In this document: positions 1-9,373 of the stretch, piece after piece
How the letters are laid out: every line of letters begins with the position of its first letter
Position numbering within the stretch: position 1 is the stretch's first letter
Assembly: GCA_964569695.1 (NCBI GenBank)
Contig: CAZMUA010000013.1
Coordinates: 32,629-96,628, forward strand
Reading direction: 5' to 3'
DNA: 64,000 nt
Source of the DNA: UBA8106 sp964569695
GTDB lineage: Bacteria; Acidobacteriota; Vicinamibacteria; Vicinamibacterales; UBA823
Translations under genes and position numbers: made by a program
Notes under the pieces: model-generated
Seen by the model: the letters and a program-made list of their open reading frames with translations, nothing else
Databases searched by the model: none
What the model was told of the DNA's origin: nothing

Positions 1-141
1 TTCGGCAAGACGCGTGAATAAGTCACGACGTTTCGAATCATGCTCTAGATCACTAAGGGTGCGGTATAAAAAGCCTGCATCTCTTTCGTCACGGTAATGC
101 TCATCCCAACTTTGATTAGAGTCCGTATTAGTAGCTGTCAT
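1..141 (-). CDS. Ferritin-like/VIT1-CCC1-type metal transporter, N-terminal fragment
   Basis: Only the first 47 codons are in the window; the gene runs off the left edge. The ATG (139-141) overlaps the stop of the upstream cupredoxin gene as ATGA, so the two are translationally coupled. The fragment contains HYRDERDAGFLYRTLSDLE followed by RRDLFTRLAE. This resembles the ferritin-like helix at the N terminus of bacterial VIT1/CCC1 iron/manganese transporters and related rubrerythrin-like proteins, where Glu residues on such helices bind iron. No membrane segment is visible yet, so a free rubrerythrin-like protein is equally possible. Confidence 0.5.
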   Translation of the reverse strand, partial: MTATNTDSNQSWDEHYRDERDAGFLYRTLSDLEHDSKRRDLFTRLAE

Positions 142-857
142 TCTTGCGCATCCACCTCATGCAGGGTGTACGTCACCGCTGCTGTCCCTTCAGCTTCAAC
201 AGTGACAGTGTGATTACTCACACCGAAATACTCATGCCAAATACGAATGTCGTAAGTCCCTGCGGGAATGTTATCAAATACGAATGCTCCCTCTGAGGTA
301 GTTACCGCTGAAAGATCAGTTGGCGCGATGACGAACCCACGCATCCAAGTGTGTGTGTCACAGACTAGTCGAATGACACCTCTAGCTGTTAGTTGTCGAG
401 TGATCGTTAATCCAGGAATCGGAATCGCGACGTTGAAGAGAGACCGGTCGTCGTCAGCGTAAGCGTGACTTGTGTGCAACACTTCATCGACACTTGTGAT
501 CTGGATTTCACCACCTGCACGTCCAAGTTGCACTCGAGGTGAGAATTGACATCCAACATTCGTGATCGTTGGAGAAACAGCTTCATCCGCTGGCAACCCC
601 ACCACCGTCACGACTGCATTAGCCAGTCCACCTAATGCATCGACGAGCAGAGACTCGTCCGGCACTTCCTGACCGCAGACATCCTGATTTGTCGTGACCG
701 TCAAAGAAGGCAATGGTCCAACGGCCGACGTGCTGACGCGGCCAACAATTTTGCCCAGTGACTGTCCATGTAAGCTAGCCACCGAAAAAACGATCACGAG
801 TGCAACACAATTTGCTGCGCTTATGGCGCTGCGCGAATAGGATCGAGATACTCCCAT
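138..857 (-). CDS. Secreted cupredoxin-like protein with carboxypeptidase regulatory-like domain
   Basis: This is a 239-residue exported protein with a hydrophobic signal at about 15-30. Residues 100-180 look like a plastocyanin-type type-1 copper domain: possible ligands are His128 or His131, then Cys166, His169 and Met172 in LVCDTHTWMRGFV. Residues 185-235 resemble a CarboxypepD_reg beta-sandwich (SEGAFVFDNIPAGTYDIRIW). The start ATG lies 13 nt after an AAGGAG (871-876) and sits inside the end of the upstream cytochrome gene (37-nt overlap). Such proteins are often labelled methylamine utilization protein by homology, which says little about function. Periplasmic electron transfer is inferred from the copper site and the cytochrome neighbour. 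Confidence 0.72.
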   Translation of the reverse strand: MGVSRSYSRSAISAANCVALVIVFSVASLHGQSLGKIVGRVSTSAVGPLPSLTVTTNQDVCGQEVPDESLLVDALGGLANAVVTVVGLPADEAVSPTITNVGCQFSPRVQLGRAGGEIQITSVDEVLHTSHAYADDDRSLFNVAIPIPGLTITRQLTARGVIRLVCDTHTWMRGFVIAPTDLSAVTTSEGAFVFDNIPAGTYDIRIWHEYFGVSNHTVTVEAEGTAAVTYTLHEVDAQE

Positions 858-1885
858 ATCAGATACCCAACTCCTTGTACGTGCTGGCGTTGTCTGTTAA
901 GAATCGGAATGCGTACGCCTAGGGCAATCGCTATCGCGCCTGTACGTGTAATACCTTTTCTAATCTGTGGCGTGATCGCGAGTCTATCACTGACACCATT
1001 AAGTTCTGCACCAACAGTCCAAGTACTAGGCAGTCCTGAAAGGTCTTTACCAGCATACAGGTTGTAGACAAACTCCAGTTCATCACTGGCTCCCCCAACA
1101 GGAAGCTCCAATTTCACCTGACCTTGGATAATCAAGTCTCGCACGCTAACTCCACTAGAAAGATAAGGCTCAAAGACGGTGGTACCACCACCGAGCCCAC
1201 TCAACTCACTTCCCGTGGGAAACTTCACCTCTAATCCACCACTAAGAATGCGAGTGGATGCCTCATTCGCATGCAGAACATACTTACCGGCAACAGTGAA
1301 GTCCCCGAAGCCTGAAGTTCGCCGTGATCCGTCCACTAAACTTTGGACAGGAATGCCAATCTCGGCATGGCCTCGTCGGCCAATCCTCCGCTCATAAACC
1401 GTTCGAAGCCTCAGGTCAGTGCCACCATCAGCCTTATGCGAAACGCTTGGCACAATGACGACCTCATTCTCTGGAAAAGCCTTTTCGGTGAAAATGGGTC
1501 GAGAAAAATTTAGATTACCTATCGGCCAGCCTGGCTCGTCACAAAATGATCTGACGTAACCCACTAGGACCTGAATCTGTTCAGAAGAGAGTGTGTCACC
1601 ATACCCTGGCATCTGCGACGATAGACCTGCAATTGGACCACCATGAGCAATCACCAGTTCCCAGTCCGCATCAGGTTCAGATGTCGTTACCGCACAGTCT
1701 GTGAAGTCCATTGGCTCAACGGTCACGGTCGGCACCTCAACCAGACCGGTACCATCCAGAGCATGACAACTCGCGCACCACGCTCCGTACATTTCTGAAG
1801 GATCGGTAGGAATCTGTGCACCACAGATTGAAGCGCAACAAAACACACTCACAAACACTACCCTTGGCACATAACTCAAGCGCAC
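821..1885 (-). CDS. Class I cytochrome c fused to an outer-membrane beta-barrel
   Basis: This 354-residue exported protein has a signal peptide of about 23 residues. Residues 28-115 form a mono-heme c-type cytochrome: CASCH at 37-41, and Met92 in QMPGYGDTLS is the likely sixth ligand. From about 130 to the end there are alternating hydrophobic strands typical of a small barrel (FGDFTVAGKYVL, GGLEVKFPTG, TPQIRKGITRTGAIAIALG), resembling the outer-membrane transporter/phenol MetA-degradation barrels. Fusion of a heme domain to a barrel recalls the iron-oxidising Cyc2 architecture, but the cytochrome here is a complete His/Met domain and the barrel is short. It is probably first in an operon with the cupredoxin and the ferritin-like gene. 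Confidence 0.7.
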   Translation of the reverse strand: MRLSYVPRVVFVSVFCCASICGAQIPTDPSEMYGAWCASCHALDGTGLVEVPTVTVEPMDFTDCAVTTSEPDADWELVIAHGGPIAGLSSQMPGYGDTLSSEQIQVLVGYVRSFCDEPGWPIGNLNFSRPIFTEKAFPENEVVIVPSVSHKADGGTDLRLRTVYERRIGRRGHAEIGIPVQSLVDGSRRTSGFGDFTVAGKYVLHANEASTRILSGGLEVKFPTGSELSGLGGGTTVFEPYLSSGVSVRDLIIQGQVKLELPVGGASDELEFVYNLYAGKDLSGLPSTWTVGAELNGVSDRLAITPQIRKGITRTGAIAIALGVRIPILNRQRQHVQGVGYLIWEYLDPIRAAP

Positions 1886-2004
1886 AGGCGCACTATAGAC
1901 ACTTCAAGTGCGTCAAACAACTACTGATTTGTTCTTAAAGTCAGACTGAGACTCAATCTCCTCACTGGGTAACGACCAGAACAGGCAGAAGCGGTTGCAG
2001 ACAG

Positions 2005-3846
2005 CTATAAGTTCGATGAGTTCTTCGACACAACCTTGGGCACATCAGGCAAATTAGGAGTGAAATCTTCTCCTGGGTTTATGAATCGATCGCGTTCCAG
2101 TTTGTACTGGGTCTCATAAAGCCGATGGTATCGTCCTGATTTCTCAAGCAAACTGCGATGCGTACCGCGTTCGACAATGCAACCATCCTCAATGACCAAA
2201 ATTTGATCAGCGCTTTGAATGGTCGACAAACGATGCGCAATAACTAACGTTGTCCGACCATGACGTAACGATCTCAGGCCGTCCTGAATCATGGCTTCAC
2301 TCTCACTATCGAGGCTTGATGTTGCTTCGTCAAGAATCAGAAGTCTCGGATCGGCCAAAATCGCTCGCGCAATGGCAATCCGCTGCCGTTGTCCACCGGA
2401 TAATCTGATACCGCGTTCCCCAACAACTGTTTCGTAACCCTTCTCAAAATTAAGGACAAATTCTTCACAATGCGCAAGACGACCAACCGTTCGAATCTCT
2501 TCCAGCGAGGCGTCCATTCGAGCAAATCTAATGTTGTCAGCAACAGTTCCATCGAATAAAAAATTTTCTTGCAGCACAACCCCCAAGTGCTTCCGATAGT
2601 CACGTAACTTCACCGCTTCCAAATCTAGCCCATCTACCAAAATTCGGCCCTGTTGTGGTCGATTAAACGCCATTACTAGACTAATGAGCGTGCTTTTTCC
2701 GGACCCACTAGATCCCACCAACGCAGTCGTCGTCCCGGCTGGCACCTTGAAAGATAAATTCCGCAAAACTGGAACTCCAGCCGTGTACTCAAAACTAATG
2801 TCCTCGCAGGTCACCTCACCTCGCACATTGGGAAGTGGTCGGCGATGCTCATCTTCTTCGTCCTCGGTAGCCATTCGTCGGATTTCTTGAATCCGATCAA
2901 GACCGGCAAAAGCTTCGGTGATCTGGGTCCCAATTGAGGCGATCTGAACAAGAGGTGCGGCCATCAAACCCGTAAAGAAAATGTATGCGATCAAATCACC
3001 TAGCGTCATGGTCTTGGAAAGAATCGCATTTCCACCAATAACAATGATCAGCATGCCAATAATGCCGATGGCCACTGTCGACACCGCGGTAATACCAGAC
3101 ACACCAGTAACTGTTTTAGCAACGTTACGTAACAATCCATGAACACCATGCGCGAATACACGCTGCTCCCTCTTCTCGACGGTATAGGCCTTGACAATGC
3201 GAATCCCGCCAAGAGTTTCATTTAGACGTCCAGTTACCTCAGCGTTGATCTTGCCTCGTTCACGAAATAGAGGCCGCAATCGCCTGAAAGCTATCGCCAT
3301 GGCACTGGCAAATCCTAACAAAATCACCAGAGTGACTGAGGTCAGTTGCCAATTTAGATAAAACAAAACAGCGAGTGCGATGAATGCGGTGACAAGACCA
3401 CCTGTCAACTGCACCAATCCTGTTCCAACCAAATTTCGAATTCCCTCGGCATCAGTCATGATCCTAGAAATGAGCACGCCGGTTTTAGTCGAATCAAAGT
3501 AACCGATCGGTAAACGAGTGACATGGGCTTGCACCCGTTTTCGCATCTCTGTAATTCCACGCTGCGCCGCAACCCCCAAGACTTGGGATAAAGCAAACGA
3601 AGTGGTCGCCTGTATAAGGGTCGCTCCACCGACGGCCAAGGCGAGTGTAGTTAACAGCTCACCTCTCTGGTTAGCAATGACCTCATCAATTAAGAATTTT
3701 GAAGAACCTGGCAACACAAGGCCCGCCAGACGATTGGTTAGCATTAAGACCATCCCAAATGCTAGACGCCGGCGATAACGCCATAAGAGTTCTTTAGCTT
3801 CCGTCCAAGCGCCGCTCGAAAATCGAGACTTCGTGTCACGCAACAT
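2005..3846 (-). CDS. ABC exporter, MsbA-like half transporter
   Basis: This 613-residue protein has an N-terminal six-helix transmembrane domain (about 25-320) and a C-terminal nucleotide-binding domain (about 350-590). All catalytic motifs are canonical: Walker A GSSGSGKST, signature LSGGQRQRIAIARA, Walker B LLILDEATSSLD with the catalytic Glu, and switch His in VIAHRLST. A homodimer is therefore expected, unlike the unequal pair at 37448-41067. The family includes MsbA (lipid A-core flippase) and many lipid or drug exporters. The substrate cannot be read from the sequence, and lpxB is elsewhere in the window (9374-10531). It is divergent from the M28 peptidase gene across a 94-base gap. Confidence 0.85.
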   Translation of the reverse strand: MLRDTKSRFSSGAWTEAKELLWRYRRRLAFGMVLMLTNRLAGLVLPGSSKFLIDEVIANQRGELLTTLALAVGGATLIQATTSFALSQVLGVAAQRGITEMRKRVQAHVTRLPIGYFDSTKTGVLISRIMTDAEGIRNLVGTGLVQLTGGLVTAFIALAVLFYLNWQLTSVTLVILLGFASAMAIAFRRLRPLFRERGKINAEVTGRLNETLGGIRIVKAYTVEKREQRVFAHGVHGLLRNVAKTVTGVSGITAVSTVAIGIIGMLIIVIGGNAILSKTMTLGDLIAYIFFTGLMAAPLVQIASIGTQITEAFAGLDRIQEIRRMATEDEEDEHRRPLPNVRGEVTCEDISFEYTAGVPVLRNLSFKVPAGTTTALVGSSGSGKSTLISLVMAFNRPQQGRILVDGLDLEAVKLRDYRKHLGVVLQENFLFDGTVADNIRFARMDASLEEIRTVGRLAHCEEFVLNFEKGYETVVGERGIRLSGGQRQRIAIARAILADPRLLILDEATSSLDSESEAMIQDGLRSLRHGRTTLVIAHRLSTIQSADQILVIEDGCIVERGTHRSLLEKSGRYHRLYETQYKLERDRFINPGEDFTPNLPDVPKVVSKNSSNL

Positions 3847-3940
3847 GTAACATCCCCATTGTCAGTCTGAATTTTCGTGTAACCTGTTGGATTAGCATGC
3901 GGTACACTCATCATCCGATGATTTTTGTCTGGAGGCAACT

Positions 3941-5350
3941 TTGTTTACAACACCTCGACAATTCCCACTTGTGCTCATAGCAACTTGCTTCCTGGCTATA
4001 ACCGTGCATGAAGAATCATTTAGAGCCTCAAGTGACACGCAGCCGTCTGCAACCTGGCTGGAAGAGTACCGAGAACCGGCCAGTCGAATCATTGGCGAAG
4101 CTCTTTCAGACACCTTTGCCTACCGAAGACTCGCTGAACTTGGTGATACGTTTGGCCATCGATTGAGTGGTTCGCCTCAGTTAGAGCGCGCGATCCAGTG
4201 GGCTGCTGACCAAATGCGGATTGACGGATTAGAGAGCGTCCGTCTCGAACCCGTCATGGTGCCACACTGGGTACGCGGCCATGAACGCGCAACTCTCGTC
4301 AGACCAGAACCGCAAGACCTAGTCATGCTTGGACTCGGCGGCAGTATAGGCACACCGCCAGAAGGTATCGAAGCCTCCACAATCGTCGTAAATAGCTTCG
4401 ATGAACTTGATGCATTATCGCAGGATATAGAAGGCAAAATCGTTGTGTACAACGTTCCATTCACGAACTATGGGCAGACTGTCCGTTACCGTACAACCGG
4501 AGCCTCACGAGCCGCACGTCATGGCGCAGTAGCTGCTTTGGTCCGCTCAGTCGGCCCCACAGGATTTCGAACGCCCCACACCGGAAATATGGGATACACA
4601 GAACGCGATCCAAAAATCCCAATGGCTGCTATAACTGCGGAAGACGCTGAACTTCTGCAGCGCCTGCAGGACAAAAATATGCCAGCCGTGGTTAACCTCA
4701 TGATGGAAGCCCACACCCTTCCAGATGCTGAGTCAGCAAATGTCATTGGCGAAATCCGTGGACGAGAATTACCAGATGAAGTCGTCGTCATTGGAGGACA
4801 CATCGATTCATGGGACGTCGGGACAGGTTCAACTGATGATGGCGGCGGTTCAATCGCAACATGGGACGCACTCAGAATCATCAAACGCTTGAACTTGAGA
4901 CCGCGACGCACCTTAAGAGTCGTCCTGTGGACGAATGAAGAGAACGGCTTTCGCGGTGCATTCGCATATCGAGACCGCTACCGCGAGGCGCTTCCGAATC
5001 ACGTAATGATGCTGGAGTCAGACTCCGGTGTTTTCGAACCGAGAGGATTCGGTTTTACTGGCAGTGACCGTGCACGAACGACCGTCACTGAAATCGCGTC
5101 CTTGCTACAAGGAGTCGGCGCCAGTTGGATTGGGCCAAACGGTGGAGGTGCCGATATAGGCCCGAGTGTTCGCGCAGCCAATATACCCGCCATGTCGTTG
5201 GCTGTCGACGAATCACGGTACTTTTCGATTCACCATACGCCGGCTGACACCATCGACAAGATTAACCCAACCGACCTAGCGCGAAATGTTGCTGCAATCG
5301 CTGTAATGGCCTACGTTGTCGCTGACATGCCAACAAGGCTCGGAAAATAG
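3941..5350 (+). CDS. Secreted M28 family metallopeptidase
   Basis: This is a 469-residue exported aminopeptidase-type protein. The start is TTG, supported by a GGAGG at 3931-3935 with 5-nt spacing, and it is followed by a hydrophobic signal. Zinc and catalytic residues of the M28 family are all visible: GGHIDSWD (about residue 287), the bridging Asp in TDDGGG, WTNEENG (about 331-334), LESDSG (about 358) and SIHHTPADTID (about 430). An inserted PA-like segment (about 140-240) precedes the catalytic core. The family hydrolyses peptides or amino-acid conjugates with two zinc ions. It acts outside the cytoplasm, probably in the periplasm, and its substrate is unknown. It converges with queG. Confidence 0.88.
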   Translation: MFTTPRQFPLVLIATCFLAITVHEESFRASSDTQPSATWLEEYREPASRIIGEALSDTFAYRRLAELGDTFGHRLSGSPQLERAIQWAADQMRIDGLESVRLEPVMVPHWVRGHERATLVRPEPQDLVMLGLGGSIGTPPEGIEASTIVVNSFDELDALSQDIEGKIVVYNVPFTNYGQTVRYRTTGASRAARHGAVAALVRSVGPTGFRTPHTGNMGYTERDPKIPMAAITAEDAELLQRLQDKNMPAVVNLMMEAHTLPDAESANVIGEIRGRELPDEVVVIGGHIDSWDVGTGSTDDGGGSIATWDALRIIKRLNLRPRRTLRVVLWTNEENGFRGAFAYRDRYREALPNHVMMLESDSGVFEPRGFGFTGSDRARTTVTEIASLLQGVGASWIGPNGGGADIGPSVRAANIPAMSLAVDESRYFSIHHTPADTIDKINPTDLARNVAAIAVMAYVVADMPTRLGK

Positions 5351-5402
5351 AGGGCAGTCTCGGGCTCGTGGATTCAATGTTGCTTGAACAAGCCTCGTTA
5401 GT

Positions 5403-6455
5403 TTAGGTTTTGCGACCTGCTCTATTTTTCGCCCAGTCTACGTGTTCGATCACAAGCGGATCGTTACATGAGGGTGATTCAGGTGGGTTTTCATCAAGCA
5501 CTGCTAGCCCCTCAGGAGTAGCGCTATTACCAAGTGCCACTGCTACGTTACGTCGCCAACGGACGACACTGGCTCTCTTAAGAGCACTTCCCTTCAGTGT
5601 CCTACGCCACTCAACATCAGACCGTTGCCAGAGATCTACTAGTTGAGGCTGATCAAACGAAGTGCGGGGTAGAAATTCGGTTCCGGAAGATTGAACGGGT
5701 GGCTTCGCATTCCAAGGACAAACATCCTGACAGATATCGCAACCAAAGACATTTGCTCCAATAGCTTGTCGGTACGATTCTGGAATGGAATCTTTGTTTT
5801 CAATCGTTAAATAAGCGAGACATCGTGTTGAATCCAAAACCCAAGGTTCAGTTAAAGCATCGGTTGGACAAGCCTCAAGACAGAGACTGCAAGTGCCACA
5901 CTGATCAAGGGCTGGTGGGTCAGGGACAAGGGGCAGATTACTGATGATTTCGGATAAGTACAACCATGAACCAAGGTCTGAATTTATGACGCAAGTGTTC
6001 TTCCCGATCCATCCGAGGCCAGCATGTTGGGCATATACACGTTCCTGCACAGGACCAGTATCAACATAAGCTTTAGCCTCAAAAGCAGTGCTGTGCTCCT
6101 CGCGCATCCACTTCAACAACTTCTCGGTTCGATGACCGACGATGGTATGGTAATCCTCACCCCAAGCATAGCGAGCAATTTTCCCAATGCTTTCATCAGC
6201 TACTTCTGTCGAGTAAGGTCGGTCGACATTGTAGATTGTTGCGAGAGCTACAACAGTTTTCGCCGACGGTAGTACGTTGCGTACGTCTGCCCGTCGCTTG
6301 GCTGTGCGAGACAGGTAATCCATCGTCCCTGCATAACCTTGATCGATCCACTCCTTCAAGTAACCCAACTCTGGCAAACTTGTGGCGGGCGCAATGCCAC
6401 ACAGATCGAAACCGAGTTCCGTCGCGTGAGCTTTAATTGCTGCTGCAGTCACCAT
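5403..6455 (-). CDS. queG: Epoxyqueuosine reductase
   Basis: QueG is a cobalamin-dependent iron-sulfur enzyme that reduces epoxyqueuosine to queuosine in the wobble position of tRNAs with GUN anticodons. The catalytic Asp lies in YVDTGPVQE. Two 4Fe-4S clusters are bound by CGTCSLCLEACP and CDICQDVCPW, plus an earlier Cys in TRCLAYLT. I start at the ATG at 6453-6455; a TTG nine codons upstream (6480-6482) would extend the protein to 359 residues but adds nothing conserved. Neither start has a strong ribosome-binding site. No other queuosine gene is nearby. Confidence 0.92.
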   Translation of the reverse strand: MVTAAAIKAHATELGFDLCGIAPATSLPELGYLKEWIDQGYAGTMDYLSRTAKRRADVRNVLPSAKTVVALATIYNVDRPYSTEVADESIGKIARYAWGEDYHTIVGHRTEKLLKWMREEHSTAFEAKAYVDTGPVQERVYAQHAGLGWIGKNTCVINSDLGSWLYLSEIISNLPLVPDPPALDQCGTCSLCLEACPTDALTEPWVLDSTRCLAYLTIENKDSIPESYRQAIGANVFGCDICQDVCPWNAKPPVQSSGTEFLPRTSFDQPQLVDLWQRSDVEWRRTLKGSALKRASVVRWRRNVAVALGNSATPEGLAVLDENPPESPSCNDPLVIEHVDWAKNRAGRKT

Positions 6456-6503
6456 TACGACAGTCGTAATATGGAATCCCAAACAAAATCAATTGGAACT
6501 CGG

Positions 6504-9188
6504 TTAACCGTTCACGAGTTGCCGGAGGACATACGGTAGGATGCCACCATGCTTATACGATTCGAGCTCCTCAGGGGTGTCGATCCTGACCGTGGTCTTG
6601 AATGAGTCTGTTGAACCGTCGGTTTTCGTGACATTGATAGTCACTTGGCCTCGTGGTGTTAAGCCTTCAGCGATCCCTTCTATATCAAGTGTTTCACGTC
6701 CTGTGAGGCTATACGTTTGAGCCGACTCCCCATTCTTGAACTCCAGTGGTAAGACGCCCATGTTGACCAGATTACTTCGGTGAATTCGTTCGAAGCTCTC
6801 GGCAATCACCGCACGTACACCCAATAACCGTGTTCCCTTGGCCGCCCAATCACGAGAAGACCCCGAGCCATATTCTTTACCAGCCAAAATTAAGAGTGGC
6901 ACATCAGACGACTTGTAACTCATGGCAGCATCGTAAATTGACAACAGTTCATCCTGTGGCTGTAGCCGTGTCCAGCCACCTTCTGTTCCAGGAGCTAATT
7001 GGTTGCGAAGTCGGATATTGCCAAATGTTCCACGCATCATGACATTGTGATTACCTCGACGAGCTCCGTACGAGTTAAAATCCTCAACCCTCACACCTTG
7101 AGTTAACAAATACTTTCCAGCCGGACTGTCAGCAGGAATAGCGCCAGCCGGTGATATGTGATCAGTCGTCACGCTATCGCCAAGCATAGCCAACACACGA
7201 GCCTCGCTGATGTCCAGAAGCGGTGGAGGTGTCATCTCAAGGCCATCGAAAAATGGTGGGTTACATATGTAAGTGGAGTCAGCATCCCAGTTAAATTGCT
7301 GAGCCTTCAGTGTCGGTAGTTGACGCCAACGTTCATCACCTTCGAATACTCCAGCATAGGAAGACTTGAACATTTCCGTCCGCAACACCACGTCAGATAC
7401 ATCCTGTATTTCCGCAGCCGATGGCCAGATGTCATAGAGAAAAACATCGCAATTCTTCGCATCTTGTCCAAGTGGCTCAGTAGTAAGATCCACCGTCATT
7501 GAACCTGCCAGTGCATAGGCCACAACAAGCGGCGGCGAAGCAAGATAGTTCGTACGAATCTGTGATTGAATACGACCTTCGAAGTTGCGGTTGCCACTCA
7601 ACACCGATGCAACCACCAACTTACGCTCCGTAATTGCAGTCGAGACCGCCTTTGGTAATGGCCCAGAGTTTCCAATACAAGTTGTGCAACCATAACCCAC
7701 GAGATGGAACCCTAGCTGGTCGAGATAGTCCAGGAGACCAGCAGCAGCAAGATACTCTGTGACAACCAAGGAACCTGGTGCAAAACTGGTTTTTACCCAA
7801 GGTTTTACTTTCAAACCACGCTCGACTGCTTTCTTAGCCAGTAATCCAGCACCGATCATCACGCTAGGGTTCGATGTATTGGTGCAACTGGTTATCGCCG
7901 CTACGACAACGGCGCCATGATCGATGTTGTCTGACGATTTCGAGGAATTCATCAAACTGCTATCAGACTTGTAATCTGGATCGGTCACCATAGAATCGAC
8001 GACATCATTAAACTCATCTTTGGCGCGACTGAGTGACACACGGTCTTGCGGCCGTCGAGGACCAGCCAAACTTGGCTCGATCGAGGTAAGATCGAAATCG
8101 ATAGTGTCGCCATAGACTGCCTCGGACTCCACTTCACGGAACAAGCCTTGTGTCTTCGCATAACTTTCCACTAAACGAATATGGTGAGGATCGCGCCCGG
8201 TCAGACGAAGATAGTCCAGCGTCAAGTCATCAATCGGAAATACCGCAACTGTCGCACCGTACTCGGGCGACATATTGCCCAACGTCGCCCGGTCAGCCAA
8301 AGTTAGGTGTGCCAATCCAGAACCATAAAACTCAACGAATTTACCCACTACACCGTACTGTCTCAAGCGTTCCGTCATCGCCAACACGAGGTCAGTAGCC
8401 GTCACGCCTTCAGCGAGACGTCCGAACAGATGAACACCTATTACATCAGGGATAAGCATTGAAATCGGTTGTCCAAGCATTGCGGCTTCAGCTTCTATAC
8501 CACCAACTCCCCAACCGACCACTCCAAGCCCATTGACCATCGTTGTGTGCGAATCCGTCCCAACAAGAGTGTCAGGATATGCGACATTCACGCCCTCAAC
8601 TTTCTTCAAACACACGACGTGCGCTAAGTATTCAAGATTGACCTGATGCACAATACCGGTATCTGGAGGTACTACAGAAAAATTGTTGAAGGCATTCTGC
8701 CCCCATCGTAAGAATGCATACCTTTCTCTGTTTCGAGAAAATTCTAGTTCTGCATTTAGTTGAAAGGCTTCGGGTTTGCCGTAGTGGTCCACCTGCACAG
8801 AGTGATCAATGACAAGATCTACCGGCTGTCTCGGGTTAACCCGTGCCGGATCACCACCTAGACGCGCAACCCCATCCCGCATCGCAGCCAAGTCCACCAC
8901 AGCCGGGACACCGGTAAAGTCCTGCAGCAAAACACGCGCTGGTGTAAATGCAATTTCCTGGTGATGACCGGCGCTAACATCCCAGTCAGCGAGGGCAACT
9001 ATATCTTCTCGAGTTACTGCCCGGCCATCTTCACACCGCAACAAATTCTCAAGGAGAATCTTGAGGGCATAGGGAAGACGAGCGACGGAGCCAATGCCTG
9101 AATCTTCAAGCGCACGTAAGCTATAAAATTCGACCGTATCCCCATCGACGGTCATCTTAGAACGTGTGTTCAAAACATTGTTCGTCAA
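6504..9188 (-). CDS. acnA: Aconitate hydratase A
   Basis: This 894-residue cytoplasmic TCA-cycle enzyme interconverts citrate and isocitrate with a 4Fe-4S cluster. The cluster cysteines are in AITSCTNTSNP (about residue 433) and GYGCTTCIGNSG (about 499 and 502). The AcnA/IRP-type N-terminal region is present (DFTGVPAVVDLAAMRD, then DLVIDHSVQVD), as is the C-terminal swivel domain with GSGSSRDWAAKG and RIHRSNLVNMGVLPLEF. The length matches the AcnA family. It is transcribed alone or after lpxB, with a 185-base gap upstream. Confidence 0.96.
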   Translation of the reverse strand: MTNNVLNTRSKMTVDGDTVEFYSLRALEDSGIGSVARLPYALKILLENLLRCEDGRAVTREDIVALADWDVSAGHHQEIAFTPARVLLQDFTGVPAVVDLAAMRDGVARLGGDPARVNPRQPVDLVIDHSVQVDHYGKPEAFQLNAELEFSRNRERYAFLRWGQNAFNNFSVVPPDTGIVHQVNLEYLAHVVCLKKVEGVNVAYPDTLVGTDSHTTMVNGLGVVGWGVGGIEAEAAMLGQPISMLIPDVIGVHLFGRLAEGVTATDLVLAMTERLRQYGVVGKFVEFYGSGLAHLTLADRATLGNMSPEYGATVAVFPIDDLTLDYLRLTGRDPHHIRLVESYAKTQGLFREVESEAVYGDTIDFDLTSIEPSLAGPRRPQDRVSLSRAKDEFNDVVDSMVTDPDYKSDSSLMNSSKSSDNIDHGAVVVAAITSCTNTSNPSVMIGAGLLAKKAVERGLKVKPWVKTSFAPGSLVVTEYLAAAGLLDYLDQLGFHLVGYGCTTCIGNSGPLPKAVSTAITERKLVVASVLSGNRNFEGRIQSQIRTNYLASPPLVVAYALAGSMTVDLTTEPLGQDAKNCDVFLYDIWPSAAEIQDVSDVVLRTEMFKSSYAGVFEGDERWRQLPTLKAQQFNWDADSTYICNPPFFDGLEMTPPPLLDISEARVLAMLGDSVTTDHISPAGAIPADSPAGKYLLTQGVRVEDFNSYGARRGNHNVMMRGTFGNIRLRNQLAPGTEGGWTRLQPQDELLSIYDAAMSYKSSDVPLLILAGKEYGSGSSRDWAAKGTRLLGVRAVIAESFERIHRSNLVNMGVLPLEFKNGESAQTYSLTGRETLDIEGIAEGLTPRGQVTINVTKTDGSTDSFKTTVRIDTPEELESYKHGGILPYVLRQLVNG

Positions 9189-9373
9189 GAAAACTCCTCA
9201 TTACGCTCGCCTGTGTTGTCAATGGTCAAGAGGCAGATAGGCAACTGCTGCGTAAAGGTATTCTGTCTCACTTCGAGAATACCATCTTCGTGCAGATATC
9301 GAAGCCCTTCGCTCTCAATCCCACGCAAACAAAAAGGCACTTTCAACGAAAGAGTAGGCGCGATGGAGCATCG

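Noticed and set aside
821..1885. Calling the cytochrome-barrel protein Cyc2
   Set aside because: The heme domain has a full class I His/Met pattern and the barrel part is only about 220 residues; the Cyc2 heme-flanking motif is not present.
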